The notes under the pieces: model-generated
The model's database searches: none
The model's input: only the letters and a program-made list of their open reading frames with translations
Told to the model about the DNA's origin: nothing
DNA from: Staphylococcus croceilyticus
GTDB taxonomy: Bacteria; Bacillota; Bacilli; Staphylococcales; Staphylococcaceae
Assembly: GCF_002902575.1 (NCBI RefSeq)
Contig: NZ_PPRD01000003.1
Coordinates: 1 to 37,031 of the forward strand
Direction of reading: 5' to 3'
DNA length: 37,031 nucleotides
Shown: positions 18,428 to 27,264 of the stretch, one piece after another
Position numbering within the stretch: the stretch's first letter is position 1
How the letters are laid out: every line of letters starts with the position of its first letter
Position numbers and translations under genes: made by a program

Positions 18428-19624
18428 TTATAATTCACCGAATTTTACAGTGTCTCTTGCAATCATAACTTCTTCGTTAGTTGGGATTACAATTACTTTT
18501 ACAGGTGAATGTGGATAGTTAATGAAAGCTTCTTCGCCGTGAATAGCTTCATTTTTCTTAGAATCCCAATAAACACCCATGAATTCTAAACCTTCTAATA
18601 CTTTAGCACGTACTGTTGATGAGTTTTCACCTACACCAGCAGTGAAGACAATAACGTCTACGCCATGCATTCTTGTAGCATAAGAACCAATGTATTTATG
18701 GATTCTTGAAGCGAATACATCTAATGCTAATTGAGCACGTTCTTTACCTTCTTCAGCATCGCTTTCTAGGTCACGTAAGTCACTTGAAGTACCTGAGATA
18801 CCAAGTAAACCAGATTCTTTGTTTAATACATTAAGTACTTCTTCAGCAGTTTGATCAGTTTTTTGCATAATGAATGGAATTAACGCAGGGTCAATGTTAC
18901 CAGAACGTGTACCCATTGTTACACCAGCTAATGGTGTGAATCCCATAGATGTATCGATTGATTCTCCACCATCGATAGCTGCGATTGATGCACCATTACC
19001 GATATGACAAGAAATGATACGTAATTCTTCGATTGGTTTATCTAAGATTGCAGCTGCACGTTGTGATACATATTTATGGCTTGTACCGTGGAAACCATAT
19101 TTACGGATACCATAATCTTTATAATATTGATAAGGTAAGCTGTATAAATATGATTGCTCAGGCATAGTTTGGTGGAATGAAGTATCAAATACTGCTACGT
19201 GAGGAATATTTGGTAATAATTTTTTGAATGCACGGATACCCATTAAGTTAGCTGGGTTGTGTAAACGTGCTAATTCACTTAGTGATTCAATTTGTTGTTC
19301 CACTTCGTCAGTTACTAAAGCTGATTCAGGGAATAACTCACCGCCGTGTACAACGCGGTGACCAGTACCAACGATATCATTAATATCATCGATGATACCA
19401 TGTTTTTTGAAGCTATCTAACATAATATTAATTGCTTCTTCATGATCTTTAATATCACGAACTTCTTTAACTTTTTCACCATTAACTTCAACAGTAAAAA
19501 TTGAATCTTTAATACCAATACGTTCGATTAATCCTTTAGTAACTAATTCTTCTTCAGGCATTCTAATAAGTTGGAATTTTAAAGAAGAACTACCAGCATT
19601 AATCGCTAAAACTAATTTAGACAT
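18428..19624 (-). CDS. ackA: Acetate kinase
   Basis: Converts acetyl phosphate + ADP to acetate + ATP in overflow metabolism and sets the acetyl-phosphate pool. The 398 residues are the usual length. Signatures of the ASKHA fold are present: [12 protein letters not shown] at the N-terminus, GHRVVHGG (about 88), [29 protein letters not shown] and [10 protein letters not shown]. The SD is TTGGAGG ahead of ATG 19624. It lies 82 bp downstream of the methyltransferase gene in the same direction, without a clear terminator between. A weak promoter TTGAAT-17-TTAAAT lies in the gap. No cre site is visible directly upstream. Confidence 0.97.
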   Translation of the reverse strand: MSKLVLAINAGSSSLKFQLIRMPEEELVTKGLIERIGIKDSIFTVEVNGEKVKEVRDIKDHEEAINIMLDSFKKHGIIDDINDIVGTGHRVVHGGELFPESALVTDEVEQQIESLSELARLHNPANLMGIRAFKKLLPNIPHVAVFDTSFHQTMPEQSYLYSLPYQYYKDYGIRKYGFHGTSHKYVSQRAAAILDKPIEELRIISCHIGNGASIAAIDGGESIDTSMGFTPLAGVTMGTRSGNIDPALIPFIMQKTDQTAEEVLNVLNKESGLLGISGTSSDLRDLESDAEEGKERAQLALDVFASRIHKYIGSYATRMHGVDVIVFTAGVGENSSTVRAKVLEGLEFMGVYWDSKKNEAIHGEEAFINYPHSPVKVIVIPTNEEVMIARDTVKFGEL

Positions 19625-19706
19625 AAATTATTGTCCTCCAATTTATTAATTAAATATCCATATTTATTTAACCATTAATACAGTTATAATTCAAGAATAT
19701 GACAGT

Positions 19707-20654
19707 TTATTTTTTTGGATGATTTTCGTCCATCCATTGATTCAATTCACTAATGAATCCTTGGAATTGATTTGGATTTTTGAAATCAGGAATGTTTGCA
19801 AGTAAGACTTCTACTGGCTTAGTCTCATTAGCTTTTTTCTTTTGTAAAATTAAGATAGATTTACGCGCTTTCTCATTTTTAAATAATGTCTTAGGTAAAT
19901 TTAGAAATGCTTGCATTTCAGTCTCTGTAGCAATGAAATTTTCTAACTGTTTTACATTTTCATCTTCAAAAATATTGCTAGGCACGACTAAAAAGGCATA
20001 TCCAGTCGCTTTTAAAGCTGTAATAGCTTGCTCGATTAATAAGTAATGAGAATAACTATGTCCTTCTTTAAAACCTAATTTCATTTCTTTACTGCGTTCA
20101 TCTACCGGATAATAACCAATTGGGAAGTCCCCAATGACAACATCTGCTTCCTCTAAAGGTAATGGCATAATCGCATCTTGAGGATATACATCAAATGGTA
20201 TTTCTAAGAAGTTAGCTAAATGCACACTCACTCTAGATAAGACTGGATCCACTTCGATTAAGTGATGCATAACTGTAGTCTCTTTTAATACTTCATTAAC
20301 TGAAGCACTTAAATGCCCTGCTCCACTTGCAATATCAACCACATGTAATTCATCACTATTTTTAGTAAATTTTTGAACTAAGAATCCTAATATTAATCCA
20401 ATTGAATCAGGTGTAATTTGATGATTTGCTTGAATTGTTTCTTCCTGTAACAAGCTTAAGTAAGCAAATTGAAAGGCTTTACGTCTATCTTGTAAGGTTG
20501 CTTGTTCAAGTAGCTCTCTTTTATTTTGATAAACATCTTCCATAGCTAAACCTAAGTTTTCAATAAAACTTTGGCCATTCTCTTCGTTTAAAGCTTTAGC
20601 CTTCTCATCAAGCGTACGGAATAATGTTTCCATAATTGTTTGTTCTTCAGTCAT
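19707..20654 (-). CDS. Class I SAM-dependent methyltransferase, YtxK-like
   Basis: A 315-residue protein with a helical N-terminal domain (about 1-90) and an N6-adenine-type methyltransferase domain. The SAM loop is DIASGAGHLSAS (about 104-115), and motif IV reads GDFPIGYYP (about 174) where DNA methylases have NPPY/F. It resembles B. subtilis YtxK, a paralogue of the helical-plus-catalytic subunits of type I methylases. No specificity or restriction gene is nearby, so it is probably a housekeeping protein of unknown substrate. ATG 20654 is chosen because GGAAAGGAA precedes it; a 20-codon upstream extension has no SD and would run through the hairpin described at 20673-20750. In staphylococci and bacilli this gene commonly sits between tpx and ackA. 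Confidence 0.85.
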   Translation of the reverse strand: MTEEQTIMETLFRTLDEKAKALNEENGQSFIENLGLAMEDVYQNKRELLEQATLQDRRKAFQFAYLSLLQEETIQANHQITPDSIGLILGFLVQKFTKNSDELHVVDIASGAGHLSASVNEVLKETTVMHHLIEVDPVLSRVSVHLANFLEIPFDVYPQDAIMPLPLEEADVVIGDFPIGYYPVDERSKEMKLGFKEGHSYSHYLLIEQAITALKATGYAFLVVPSNIFEDENVKQLENFIATETEMQAFLNLPKTLFKNEKARKSILILQKKKANETKPVEVLLANIPDFKNPNQFQGFISELNQWMDENHPKK

Positions 20655-20672
20655 ATAAACTTCCTTTCCAAC

Positions 20673-20750
20673 AAAAAAGCGTCCATACTTTTTATTTCTT
20701 TGAAAATGTAACATCTGTTTCTACATTCTTATTTTGAAATAAATATGGAC
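20673..20750 (-). terminator. Terminator-like hairpin abutting the methyltransferase RBS
   Basis: Minus-strand order: GTCCATA (20750-20744), an A/T-rich pairing zone (20743-20737 with 20697-20691), an inner stem AATGTA/TACATT (20727-20722 with 20710-20705), then TATGGAC (20687-20681), GC and TTTTTT (20678-20673). It has the form of an intrinsic terminator 41 bp after tpx. The U run ends only 4 nt before the methyltransferase SD (20661-20669), leaving no room for a promoter in between. Confidence 0.7.
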
Positions 20751-20791
20751 ACCTGTGTTTATGTCTTTTCAATCATTTATTTATATAATCA

Positions 20792-21286
20792 TTAAATATT
20801 ACGGTAAGCTTCTAAAGCCGCTTCGAAGTTCGGATAATCTGTACCTTCACTTACTAACTCTTTATAAACAACTTTATTATCTTTATCTAGAACAAATACT
20901 GAACGTGCTAATAATCTTAATTCTTCCATTACTACACCATAATTTTTACCGAAAGATAAATCTTTATGGTCACTTAATGTAATGACATTATCTAAACCAT
21001 TAGACGCACACCATCTTTTTTGAGCAAATGGTAAGTCAGCTGAGATTGTTAATACAACACCATCTTCTTGAGATGCTTCTTCATTAAATTTACGTGTTTG
21101 TTGATCACATACACCTGTATCAATTGAAGGTACTACACTGATTAATTTCTTTTGTCCTTCAAATTGACTTAAATCTACTTCATTTAAGTTATTATCTAAT
21201 ACTTTAAAGTCTGGAGCTTGTTGTCCTTCTGAAATTTCTGTTCCTAATAAATGAATAGGATTATTTTTAAAAGTAATTTGTGCCAT
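20792..21286 (-). CDS. tpx: Thiol peroxidase (atypical 2-Cys peroxiredoxin)
   Basis: Reduces H2O2 and alkyl hydroperoxides using thioredoxin. The 164 residues match the family. The peroxidatic Cys60 is in [13 protein letters not shown] and the resolving Cys93 in RWCASNG, the Tpx spacing. There is no signal peptide, so it is cytosolic as usual in Firmicutes. The SD is TTGGAGG. A promoter (TTGATT-18-TATTAT, 21329-21358) overlaps an 11-bp-spaced dyad CTATC/GATAG that may be an operator. It is followed by the hairpin at 20673-20750 and then the methyltransferase gene. Confidence 0.96.
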   Translation of the reverse strand: MAQITFKNNPIHLLGTEISEGQQAPDFKVLDNNLNEVDLSQFEGQKKLISVVPSIDTGVCDQQTRKFNEEASQEDGVVLTISADLPFAQKRWCASNGLDNVITLSDHKDLSFGKNYGVVMEELRLLARSVFVLDKDNKVVYKELVSEGTDYPNFEAALEAYRNI

Positions 21287-21328
21287 GTTGTTACGACCTC
21301 CAAAGTTGGTTAATAAATTCTATCTATA

Positions 21329-21358
21329 ATAATACGATAGTAGTAAATCTTAAATCAA
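21329..21358 (-). promoter_or_regulatory. tpx promoter
   Basis: TTGATT (21358-21353) and TATTAT (21334-21329) on the minus strand, 18 bp apart, about 43 bp before the tpx start. A CTATC-11-GATAG dyad (21320-21340) covers the -10. Confidence 0.45.
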
Positions 21359-21392
21359 TTAATTGATACTATTCCTAATGAATGTAATAGAA

Positions 21393-22169
21393 TTACTTTC
21401 CTAGTAATTGAGCGATATAGTCGTAAGTATTTTTCAAAATTAATAATGCAGTGACTATAATAAATAATAATTTAACATAGCTTACGCCTTTACTTATAGC
21501 TAATTGAGCACCTATATAGGATCCAACAATCATGCTGACACCCATTATTAAGCCATATACAAAATTAACTTGGCCTAAAATGATAAAAAGTACTAGTGCC
21601 CCTATGTTAGAAGCAAAGTTAAGTACTTTAGCATTTCCAGCAGCACTTAAAAAATCAAAGCCAAACATTAATAACACAAAAAGCATGAAGGAGCCCGTTC
21701 CACCGCCTAAAAAACCATCGTAAAACCCTATTAATAATAGCAACCCTACAAAAATGATGGCTTTACCAATGGTTAATTTAGAAAAGGTGCGAACCTCTCC
21801 CCAATCTTTCTTAAATATCGTATAAATTAAAACGAGTGTTAATATAATGATAACAAGTGGCTTTAAAACTTGAGCTGGTAAAAATGTTGCTAGACTTGCT
21901 CCACCTGCTGAAAATATAAATATAAATGGAAAAAGTTTTAGTACAATTGATAAATCTACTTTTCCTGAGCGAATAAATTTAATTGCACTGGTTAACGAAC
22001 CAAATGAACTCGCTAACTTATTAGTTCCTAATGCTATGGAAGGTGGCATACCTATAGCCAGTAATGCAGGAATAGATATCAAGCCACCACCCCCTACTAC
22101 AGCATCAATAAATGCCGCTAAGAAACCAAAAGCTATAATGATAATAATGATATTTAAACTGATATCCAT
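21393..22169 (-). CDS. TauE/SafE-family (TSUP) membrane transporter
   Basis: A 258-residue, almost wholly hydrophobic protein with about eight predicted membrane segments and the twofold family motifs GGGGLISIPALLAIGMPP (about 26-43) and GFYDGFLGGGTGSFM (about 147-161). TSUP proteins export sulfite, sulfoacetate or related organosulfur anions. The substrate here is unknown. It begins 39 bp after thiI, in the same direction, with GGGGATGG as SD. The link to the sulfur-handling pair upstream (desulfurase and ThiI) may be functional or only positional. A hairpin at the thiI stop codon lies in the gap. Confidence 0.85.
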   Translation of the reverse strand: MDISLNIIIIIIAFGFLAAFIDAVVGGGGLISIPALLAIGMPPSIALGTNKLASSFGSLTSAIKFIRSGKVDLSIVLKLFPFIFIFSAGGASLATFLPAQVLKPLVIIILTLVLIYTIFKKDWGEVRTFSKLTIGKAIIFVGLLLLIGFYDGFLGGGTGSFMLFVLLMFGFDFLSAAGNAKVLNFASNIGALVLFIILGQVNFVYGLIMGVSMIVGSYIGAQLAISKGVSYVKLLFIIVTALLILKNTYDYIAQLLGK

Positions 22170-22182
22170 GTTGCCATCCCCT

Positions 22183-22210
22183 AAAATTAGTTTCTATTTA
22201 AACTAATTTT
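22183..22210 (-). other. Intercistronic hairpin between thiI and the TSUP gene
   Basis: A perfect 11-bp AT-rich stem (22183-22193 with 22200-22210) with a 6-nt loop overlaps the thiI stop codon and ends next to the GGGGATGG SD of the transporter. No T run follows beyond the stem, so it is more likely an mRNA processing or stability element than a terminator. Confidence 0.4.
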
Positions 22211-23432
22211 AAAATAATTCATCTATTAATGCATCAGTATCTTTATCTTTCTCACTCTTATAATCTTTATTAATTGTAATTGTTTCAACATTATCCGCAG
22301 CACATTGAACCATTTCATCAAAGTTATAAACACTTTCATACTTAATTACTTTATCGAAATCTGGTTCTGTAACTGGGTTTTTAGGTGTAAAAATGGTACA
22401 GCAATCTTCATATGGTTGAATAGAAACATCGAACGTTCCAATTTCACGTGCTTTCTTGACAATGTCTTCTTTATCAAGAGAAACAAGTGGACGTAAAATT
22501 GGTGTAGAAGTCACGTTGTTGATAGCGTACATACTTTTTAACGTTTGACTCGCAACTTGGCCTAAATTTTCACCATTAACAATTGCATGCGCACCGATAC
22601 GTTCTAATACAATATCAGCCACTCTAAGCATCATACGTCGTGTTGATGTCATCGTATATCTTGGATGTACCACTTTATTAATTTGTTTTTGAAGCTCAGT
22701 AAACGGCACAATGTGTAACTTAATTGGACCGACACGTTCAGATAAAATACGTGTTAATTCAATGACTTTATCTTTGGCTTTTTCACTTGTGAATGGCGGA
22801 CTGTGGAAATGAATAGCTTCAATTCTAACGCCACGCTTCATAATTTCCATACCTGCTACTGGTGAATCAATGCCTCCTGAAAGCATTAACAATGTTTTGC
22901 CACCGCTACCAACTGGTAAGCCACCAGCACCTTCGTATACTTTTGTATAAATATAAACGCCATCCATACGCACTTCTACTCTAACGTTATGGTCAGGTTT
23001 CTTAACATCTACAGAAATATCTTCCGTTGCTTTTAAAATCGTGCCACCTAATTCTCTTTGTAATTCATACGTATCCATCGGGAACGTTTTATCAACACGT
23101 TTAACATCAATTTTAAACGTATCTCCACTATTGAAATTTTGTGCAAGTTCAACGCATAAGTTTTTAATGTCATCTAACTCTTGAGTCGTTTTATGAACAG
23201 GACTTACAGATTTAATTCCGAAAATTTTAGTCACACGATAAATGACTTCTTGCACATCTGCGTCTTCCGTAAGCGAGATATACATTCTATCTCGTTTACC
23301 TTGAACATGCGTACCTTCAAGTGATTGTAATGAACGAATCACATTATCTTTTAATGCATTAACGAACTTTTTACGATTAGTTCCTTTTAACGTTAATTCA
23401 CCATACCTTACTAATAAATGATCAAATTTCAT
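22209..23432 (-). CDS. thiI: tRNA 4-thiouridine synthetase ThiI (short form)
   Basis: Adenylates U8 of tRNA and transfers sulfur to give 4-thiouridine; some ThiI proteins also act in thiazole synthesis. The 407 residues contain a ferredoxin-like/THUMP region (about 1-165) and an AANH domain with the PP-loop SGGIDSP (about 184-190). The C-terminal rhodanese domain of E. coli ThiI is absent, as is usual in Firmicutes. Sulfur is then supplied by the dedicated desulfurase encoded just upstream. A cysteine-containing segment [13 protein letters not shown] is present. The ATG directly follows the TAA of the desulfurase gene with no gap, and its AAGGAG SD lies inside that gene. Confidence 0.95.
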   Translation of the reverse strand: MKFDHLLVRYGELTLKGTNRKKFVNALKDNVIRSLQSLEGTHVQGKRDRMYISLTEDADVQEVIYRVTKIFGIKSVSPVHKTTQELDDIKNLCVELAQNFNSGDTFKIDVKRVDKTFPMDTYELQRELGGTILKATEDISVDVKKPDHNVRVEVRMDGVYIYTKVYEGAGGLPVGSGGKTLLMLSGGIDSPVAGMEIMKRGVRIEAIHFHSPPFTSEKAKDKVIELTRILSERVGPIKLHIVPFTELQKQINKVVHPRYTMTSTRRMMLRVADIVLERIGAHAIVNGENLGQVASQTLKSMYAINNVTSTPILRPLVSLDKEDIVKKAREIGTFDVSIQPYEDCCTIFTPKNPVTEPDFDKVIKYESVYNFDEMVQCAADNVETITINKDYKSEKDKDTDALIDELF

Positions 23433-24569
23433 TTATTTAAGCAGCTCCTTTACTTCTAAATATATTGTTTCAAACTTCTCTTTAAATTGATTTATATCTT
23501 CTTGAGTCGTTGTATCACCCAGTGACAATCGTATACTGCCTTCTATTTTATCCTCACGAATATTCATCGCTAATAATACTTCGTTTAATTTACCGCGTTT
23601 TGATGAACAAGCACTTGTCGTTGAGACCATGATATCTAATTTAGAAAAAGCATTTACAAGGACTTCACCTTTCACCCCTGGAAATGCAATATTTAAAATT
23701 TGTGGTGCACCATTTTCAGGAGAATTAATGTAAACACCTTTATAATCTTTAAAAAATGATCGTAAGTCTTCATTAAATGATGCTAACTTAGTGTGGCGTT
23801 CCTCTAAATTATTTACAGCCAAATCAATCGCTTTAACTAATGAAACATCCATAGCAAGATTAACTGTGCCACTACGCACACCATATTCTTGACCTCCGCC
23901 ATGAACGATTGGCTCAAGTTTTTCTTTATTATCTATCAATAATAAACCTTGTCCCTTAAGACCATTAAATTTATGGCCACTGAAACTGACACTATTCACA
24001 CCTGTAAGCGTCATTGGAACTTTTCCTAATGCTTGAACAGCATCTACATGTAAGTGGGCTTTCGGATACTGTTTTAATAATTCTACTATTTGGTCAATAG
24101 GTTGAATTTGTCCCATAATATTATTCACGTACATGCAAGTAACTAGTCCTACTTTATCATTCATTAAAGAAGCCAGATGTTCCATATCAATTTGACCATT
24201 TTCATTAATATTTACGTATTTTAAAACGAAACCTTGAGTTTCTAGGTAACGCATTACTTCTAACACAGAAGGATGTTCTAAGACAGACGTAATAATTTCA
24301 TTCGCAAATTGTTTTTTACGTAGTGCCACGCCTTTTAAGGCAATATTATTAGATTCTGTTGCCCCACTTGTAAATATCACATCAAATGGTTGTTTGCCGA
24401 ATAAAAGCTGATTGATACGTTCTTTCGCTTGATTAAGCACTTTTTCAGCTTGTAAGCCCATTTTATGTGGGCTATTTGGATTATAATAAACAGATTCATT
24501 CACTTTAACAAACGAATCCAATACTTCTTTATGAGGTTTAGTAGTTGCGGCATTATCCAAATAAATCAT
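23433..24569 (-). CDS. Cysteine desulfurase partner of ThiI (NifZ/IscS-like)
   Basis: PLP-dependent enzyme converting L-cysteine to alanine and a protein-bound persulfide. 378 residues: MIYLDNAATTKPHKEV at the start, the PLP lysine in SGHKFNG (about 201) and the persulfide cysteine in TTSACSSKRG (about 320) on a short class-II/NifS loop. In B. subtilis the desulfurase NifZ next to ThiI supplies s4U synthesis specifically. The same 0-bp arrangement here implies the same pairing and not general Fe-S assembly, which is inference. ATG 24569 is preferred over in-frame GTG and TTG codons three and two codons upstream, because of its distance from the weak AGAGAG SD and because MIYLDNAAT is the family start. 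Confidence 0.92.
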   Translation of the reverse strand: MIYLDNAATTKPHKEVLDSFVKVNESVYYNPNSPHKMGLQAEKVLNQAKERINQLLFGKQPFDVIFTSGATESNNIALKGVALRKKQFANEIITSVLEHPSVLEVMRYLETQGFVLKYVNINENGQIDMEHLASLMNDKVGLVTCMYVNNIMGQIQPIDQIVELLKQYPKAHLHVDAVQALGKVPMTLTGVNSVSFSGHKFNGLKGQGLLLIDNKEKLEPIVHGGGQEYGVRSGTVNLAMDVSLVKAIDLAVNNLEERHTKLASFNEDLRSFFKDYKGVYINSPENGAPQILNIAFPGVKGEVLVNAFSKLDIMVSTTSACSSKRGKLNEVLLAMNIREDKIEGSIRLSLGDTTTQEDINQFKEKFETIYLEVKELLK

Positions 24570-24669
24570 TTGCAACACTCTCTTTCAAATCAAATATACT
24601 ATTTAAAAATGGAGTTAAGTATATTCATAACTCTTCTTTTATAACTTCTTTAAAAATAGACACTAAAGC

Positions 24670-24675
24670 ATTATA
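24670..24675 (-). promoter_or_regulatory. -10 element of the desulfurase-thiI operon
   Basis: A perfect TATAAT on the minus strand (24675-24670) lies just downstream of the ezrA terminator, about 100 bp before the desulfurase start. The -35 (TTTAAT, 16 bp upstream) is poor and lies within the T tract of the terminator. Confidence 0.4.
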
Positions 24676-24689
24676 CTATTTTTTTTCAA

Positions 24690-24731
24690 AAATTAAAGGC
24701 ATGTATCCTAACTTTTATAGGATACATGCCT
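24690..24731 (-). terminator. Terminator of ezrA
   Basis: A perfect 14-bp stem (24697-24710 with 24718-24731) has a 7-nt loop and is followed on the minus strand by TTTAATTTTTG. It starts 15 bp after the ezrA stop. Confidence 0.85.
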
Positions 24732-24746
24732 CATCAAAAGATGATA

Positions 24747-26441
24747 CTATTCTTTTGTAATTTCGTCTTCAATATATTTAGTAATACCTGGCTCAACACT
24801 TTCAAGTGCTTGTTCCGAAATTTCAATTGAGCGTTTGTAACGATTATTTTTAAATAGACGTTCAGCTTCATTTAAGCTTTTATCTACATTATTGTGATCT
24901 TTACGGTAACGGTTACCATATTGAATTAAACGTTCAGCATAAACTGCATTTACTAGAACATCATTCGCTTCGTCTTCAAATGTATTCATTTGAATCACAA
25001 TCTTAGATACTCTGTCTTTTAATTGCTTAACGTTAATTGGACGCTCACTAAATTGTTCGTTTACGTCTCGAACTTCATGATCAATTTCATTTTTCATAAT
25101 CACGAAACGTTCAGGTACACTAGTTAAATTAGAAGCAAGCAATCTGCGATATACTTCTTCTTTTTTAGATTGAATTCTTAAAAGATGATCTTCTGCATCT
25201 GCTTCATCTTCTCTCATTTGGATAAGATGATTTTGTAATTTTTCTTGCTTTTCATTAATGACTTTTACATGGTCATCTAGATATTCTAAGTTATCTTTAA
25301 CTTCACTGTATCTTACTGCAGATTTAGACATTTCTTTAAGAATATCATCATATACAGTCACTAAATTTTGAATTTCATTCTCATGTTGGCGAATACTATG
25401 AACGTCACTTTCATTAATGAAGTAATTCTCACGAATATAATCAATTTCAGTGCGTAACGTATAGTTCATTTCTCTCGCTTTAAACAATTCATTAGTGATG
25501 TCTTCTTTTGTTTCTTCTACTTCATTTTTTGCTTTAACTTCATGTTCGATTAAATCATACATTTCATCAAGTTTATCATTGATTTGTTGAAGTTTATTAT
25601 TCGCTTCATCTAATTCTAAGCGACTAATCATTGGTTCAACGAAATTCAATTCTGTTTTCAAGCTTTGTAATGTACCGTCAATTTTAACATGATCTAAATC
25701 GTAACCATTTGCTTTTAAATCTCTACAACCATATTTTAAATCTTGGAATTGGCCTGGTAATTCTTTTTGAGCTTCTCTAATTAACTCAGGAATTTCAGCC
25801 ATATATTCTTTAGTTTCATTCATTGAGTCACTTAGTCCCATGATATGGTTATGCGCTTGAACATAGTTACCTTCGCTTTTAAGCATGTCGTATTGCTCTA
25901 ATTCAGGCTCAAATGATTCAATTTGTTTTTCAAGGGGTGCTGCTGCTTCCCCAAACTGATGTCTATTTGCTAGTACATCACGTTTCATTTCACGATAATC
26001 CGTTTTACATTTGTTATAAACTTCTTCGTTTTCTTTATGTAAAGTTAAGATTTCGTTCACTTCATCTACTTGAGCTTGATAACCCGCTTCGTATCTGTCC
26101 ATTAATTCATGAGCGTCATCAATATCTGTTTGCGCTCCTGAAAATTGGAATTTATCAAGTTGAAGTTCAGCATCATGAATCTTCTCTTCAACTGGTGCTA
26201 GATAATTGTTTGTATGATCTAAGGTGTCTTGTTTTAAAGCATCATATTTTGTTCTAGTTTCACCTTTTAAGTTTAATTCAGAAAGTTTCTCTAAGTTCTT
26301 TTCAAAAGGTAGTTGTTGGATTTTTACTTTACGATCTTCAGCTTCTTCAACAATTTTTCTCTTGTTGGAACGCATATAGAACATAACACCAACAGCAATC
26401 AATATGATGATTAATATTGCTAATATAATGAATACAGCCAT
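24747..26441 (-). CDS. ezrA: Septation ring formation regulator EzrA
   Basis: Membrane-anchored cell-division protein. It restrains FtsZ assembly away from midcell and links the Z ring to the septal wall machinery. The 564 residues show a single N-terminal transmembrane helix (about 3-24, [20 protein letters not shown]), a short basic stretch, and then an acidic, heptad-rich cytoplasmic region of spectrin-like helical repeats to the end. The topology (N-terminus outside, long coiled-coil cytoplasmic part) and length are those of EzrA. The SD TAGGAGGAG precedes ATG 26441. It has its own promoter (TATAAT at 26472-26467 on the minus strand) and is divergent from msrC. Confidence 0.96.
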   Translation of the reverse strand: MAVFIILAILIIILIAVGVMFYMRSNKRKIVEEAEDRKVKIQQLPFEKNLEKLSELNLKGETRTKYDALKQDTLDHTNNYLAPVEEKIHDAELQLDKFQFSGAQTDIDDAHELMDRYEAGYQAQVDEVNEILTLHKENEEVYNKCKTDYREMKRDVLANRHQFGEAAAPLEKQIESFEPELEQYDMLKSEGNYVQAHNHIMGLSDSMNETKEYMAEIPELIREAQKELPGQFQDLKYGCRDLKANGYDLDHVKIDGTLQSLKTELNFVEPMISRLELDEANNKLQQINDKLDEMYDLIEHEVKAKNEVEETKEDITNELFKAREMNYTLRTEIDYIRENYFINESDVHSIRQHENEIQNLVTVYDDILKEMSKSAVRYSEVKDNLEYLDDHVKVINEKQEKLQNHLIQMREDEADAEDHLLRIQSKKEEVYRRLLASNLTSVPERFVIMKNEIDHEVRDVNEQFSERPINVKQLKDRVSKIVIQMNTFEDEANDVLVNAVYAERLIQYGNRYRKDHNNVDKSLNEAERLFKNNRYKRSIEISEQALESVEPGITKYIEDEITKE

Positions 26442-26466
26442 CTCATTCTCCTCCTATATTAACATC

Positions 26467-26495
26467 ATTATAACGTAACTTTCCCTCTCATTAAA
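26467..26495 (-). promoter_or_regulatory. Promoter of ezrA
   Basis: On the minus strand TTTAAT (26495-26490), a 17-bp spacer and a perfect TATAAT (26472-26467), 26 bp before the ezrA ATG. The -35 is weak. Confidence 0.45.
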
Positions 26496-26511
26496 ATAAA
26501 AATTAAATGAA

Positions 26512-26540
26512 TTGATAGATTATTTTTTTCACTTTATACT
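26512..26540 (+). promoter_or_regulatory. Promoter of msrC
   Basis: TTGATA (26512-26517), a 17-bp spacer and TATACT (26535-26540), each one base from consensus, 31 bp ahead of the start codon. Confidence 0.6.
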
Positions 26541-26571
26541 TAATTGTAAAATAATCGAATGAGGTATTCTT

Positions 26572-27039
26572 ATGACAGATATCAAAGAAACAAATTATAG
26601 CCTGTTAAAAAAGCAACTTGCTAGTCTTATTGAAGATGAAACGAATTTAATAGCAATTTTAAGTAATACATCTGCTTTAATTAACGATTCATTTGATCAA
26701 GTCAACTGGGTTGGTTTCTATTTAATAGAAGATAATGAACTTATCTTAGGACCTTTCCAAGGACACCCAGCCTGCGTTCACATCGCAATAGGTAAAGGCG
26801 TGTGTGGCACAGCTGTCGCTGAAGACAAAACACAATTAGTCGCAGATGTACATGCCTTCCCTGGTCATATTGCTTGCGATGCCAATAGTAATTCTGAAAT
26901 TGTAGTTCCCATCCATAAAAATGGAGAAATTATTGGTGTATTAGATATTGATGCGCCTATAAAAAATCGTTTTTCAGAAGAAGATCAACATGGCTTAGAA
27001 GCAATTGTATCTATTTTAGAAAATCAATTATCAAAATAA
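26572..27039 (+). CDS. msrC: Free methionine-(R)-sulfoxide reductase (GAF domain)
   Basis: A 155-residue single GAF-domain protein that reduces free L-methionine-R-sulfoxide with thioredoxin. Its three cysteines C68, C78 and C102 are spaced by 10 and 24 residues, exactly as the catalytic C84, C94 and C118 of E. coli fRMsr. They lie in the segments GHPACVHI, GKGVCGTA and GHIACDA. This separates it from ordinary signalling GAF domains. It is related to B. subtilis YtsP. The GAGGT SD precedes ATG 26572. The rpsD promoter starts 11 bp after its stop, so the two genes are independently initiated, although readthrough is possible because no terminator is seen. It adds to the oxidative-repair theme of tpx and OsmC nearby. 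Confidence 0.9.
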   Translation: MTDIKETNYSLLKKQLASLIEDETNLIAILSNTSALINDSFDQVNWVGFYLIEDNELILGPFQGHPACVHIAIGKGVCGTAVAEDKTQLVADVHAFPGHIACDANSNSEIVVPIHKNGEIIGVLDIDAPIKNRFSEEDQHGLEAIVSILENQLSK

Positions 27040-27050
27040 CGATAAATGTG

Positions 27051-27078
27051 TTGACACTTTTAAAAATACTGGTACAAT
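27051..27078 (+). promoter_or_regulatory. rpsD promoter
   Basis: A perfect TTGACA (27051-27056), a 16-bp spacer and an extended -10, TGG followed by TACAAT (27073-27078). It is the strongest promoter in the window, as expected for a ribosomal protein gene. Start of transcription is near 27085. Confidence 0.8.
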
Positions 27079-27084
27079 GGATTT

Positions 27085-27264
27085 TGTGTGAATTAACGAA
27101 AATAGCAGTTGTATATTGTTGAGCGCTATGTTGTTCCCGAAGCGGACGTGTCACGTAACTGTAGCTATAAGGTGAAGACACATAAAACAACATATCTTGA
27201 TGAGCATACAACACTCTTTTTTGTTTATTCATAACAACAAAAAAGAAAAAGGAGGAGTCTTATT
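27085..27264 (+). promoter_or_regulatory. Structured rpsD leader (probable S4 autoregulatory site)
   Basis: The 180-nt untranslated leader folds into nested stems: 27108-27114 with 27206-27212 (7 bp), 27127-27135 with 27186-27194 (9 bp), and 27148-27152 with 27177-27181 (5 bp). The rest before the SD AAAGGAGGAG is A-rich. In B. subtilis the rpsD leader is the target through which S4 represses its own synthesis. The position and complexity here fit that, but I have not matched the actual S4-binding nucleotides. Confidence 0.6.

Noticed and set aside
20655-20714. 20-residue N-terminal extension of the methyltransferase
   Set aside because: It would run through the terminator-like hairpin and has no SD, while GGAAAGGAA stands ahead of ATG 20654.
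24605-24635. Nine-codon leader peptide (MNILNSIFK) before the desulfurase gene
   Set aside because: A very short frame in AT-rich DNA with no codon run or attenuator; likely chance.
27011-27232. Minus-strand 73-codon frame over the rpsD leader
   Set aside because: It runs antisense through the rpsD promoter and structured leader and lacks an RBS, so it is explained by the leader sequence.
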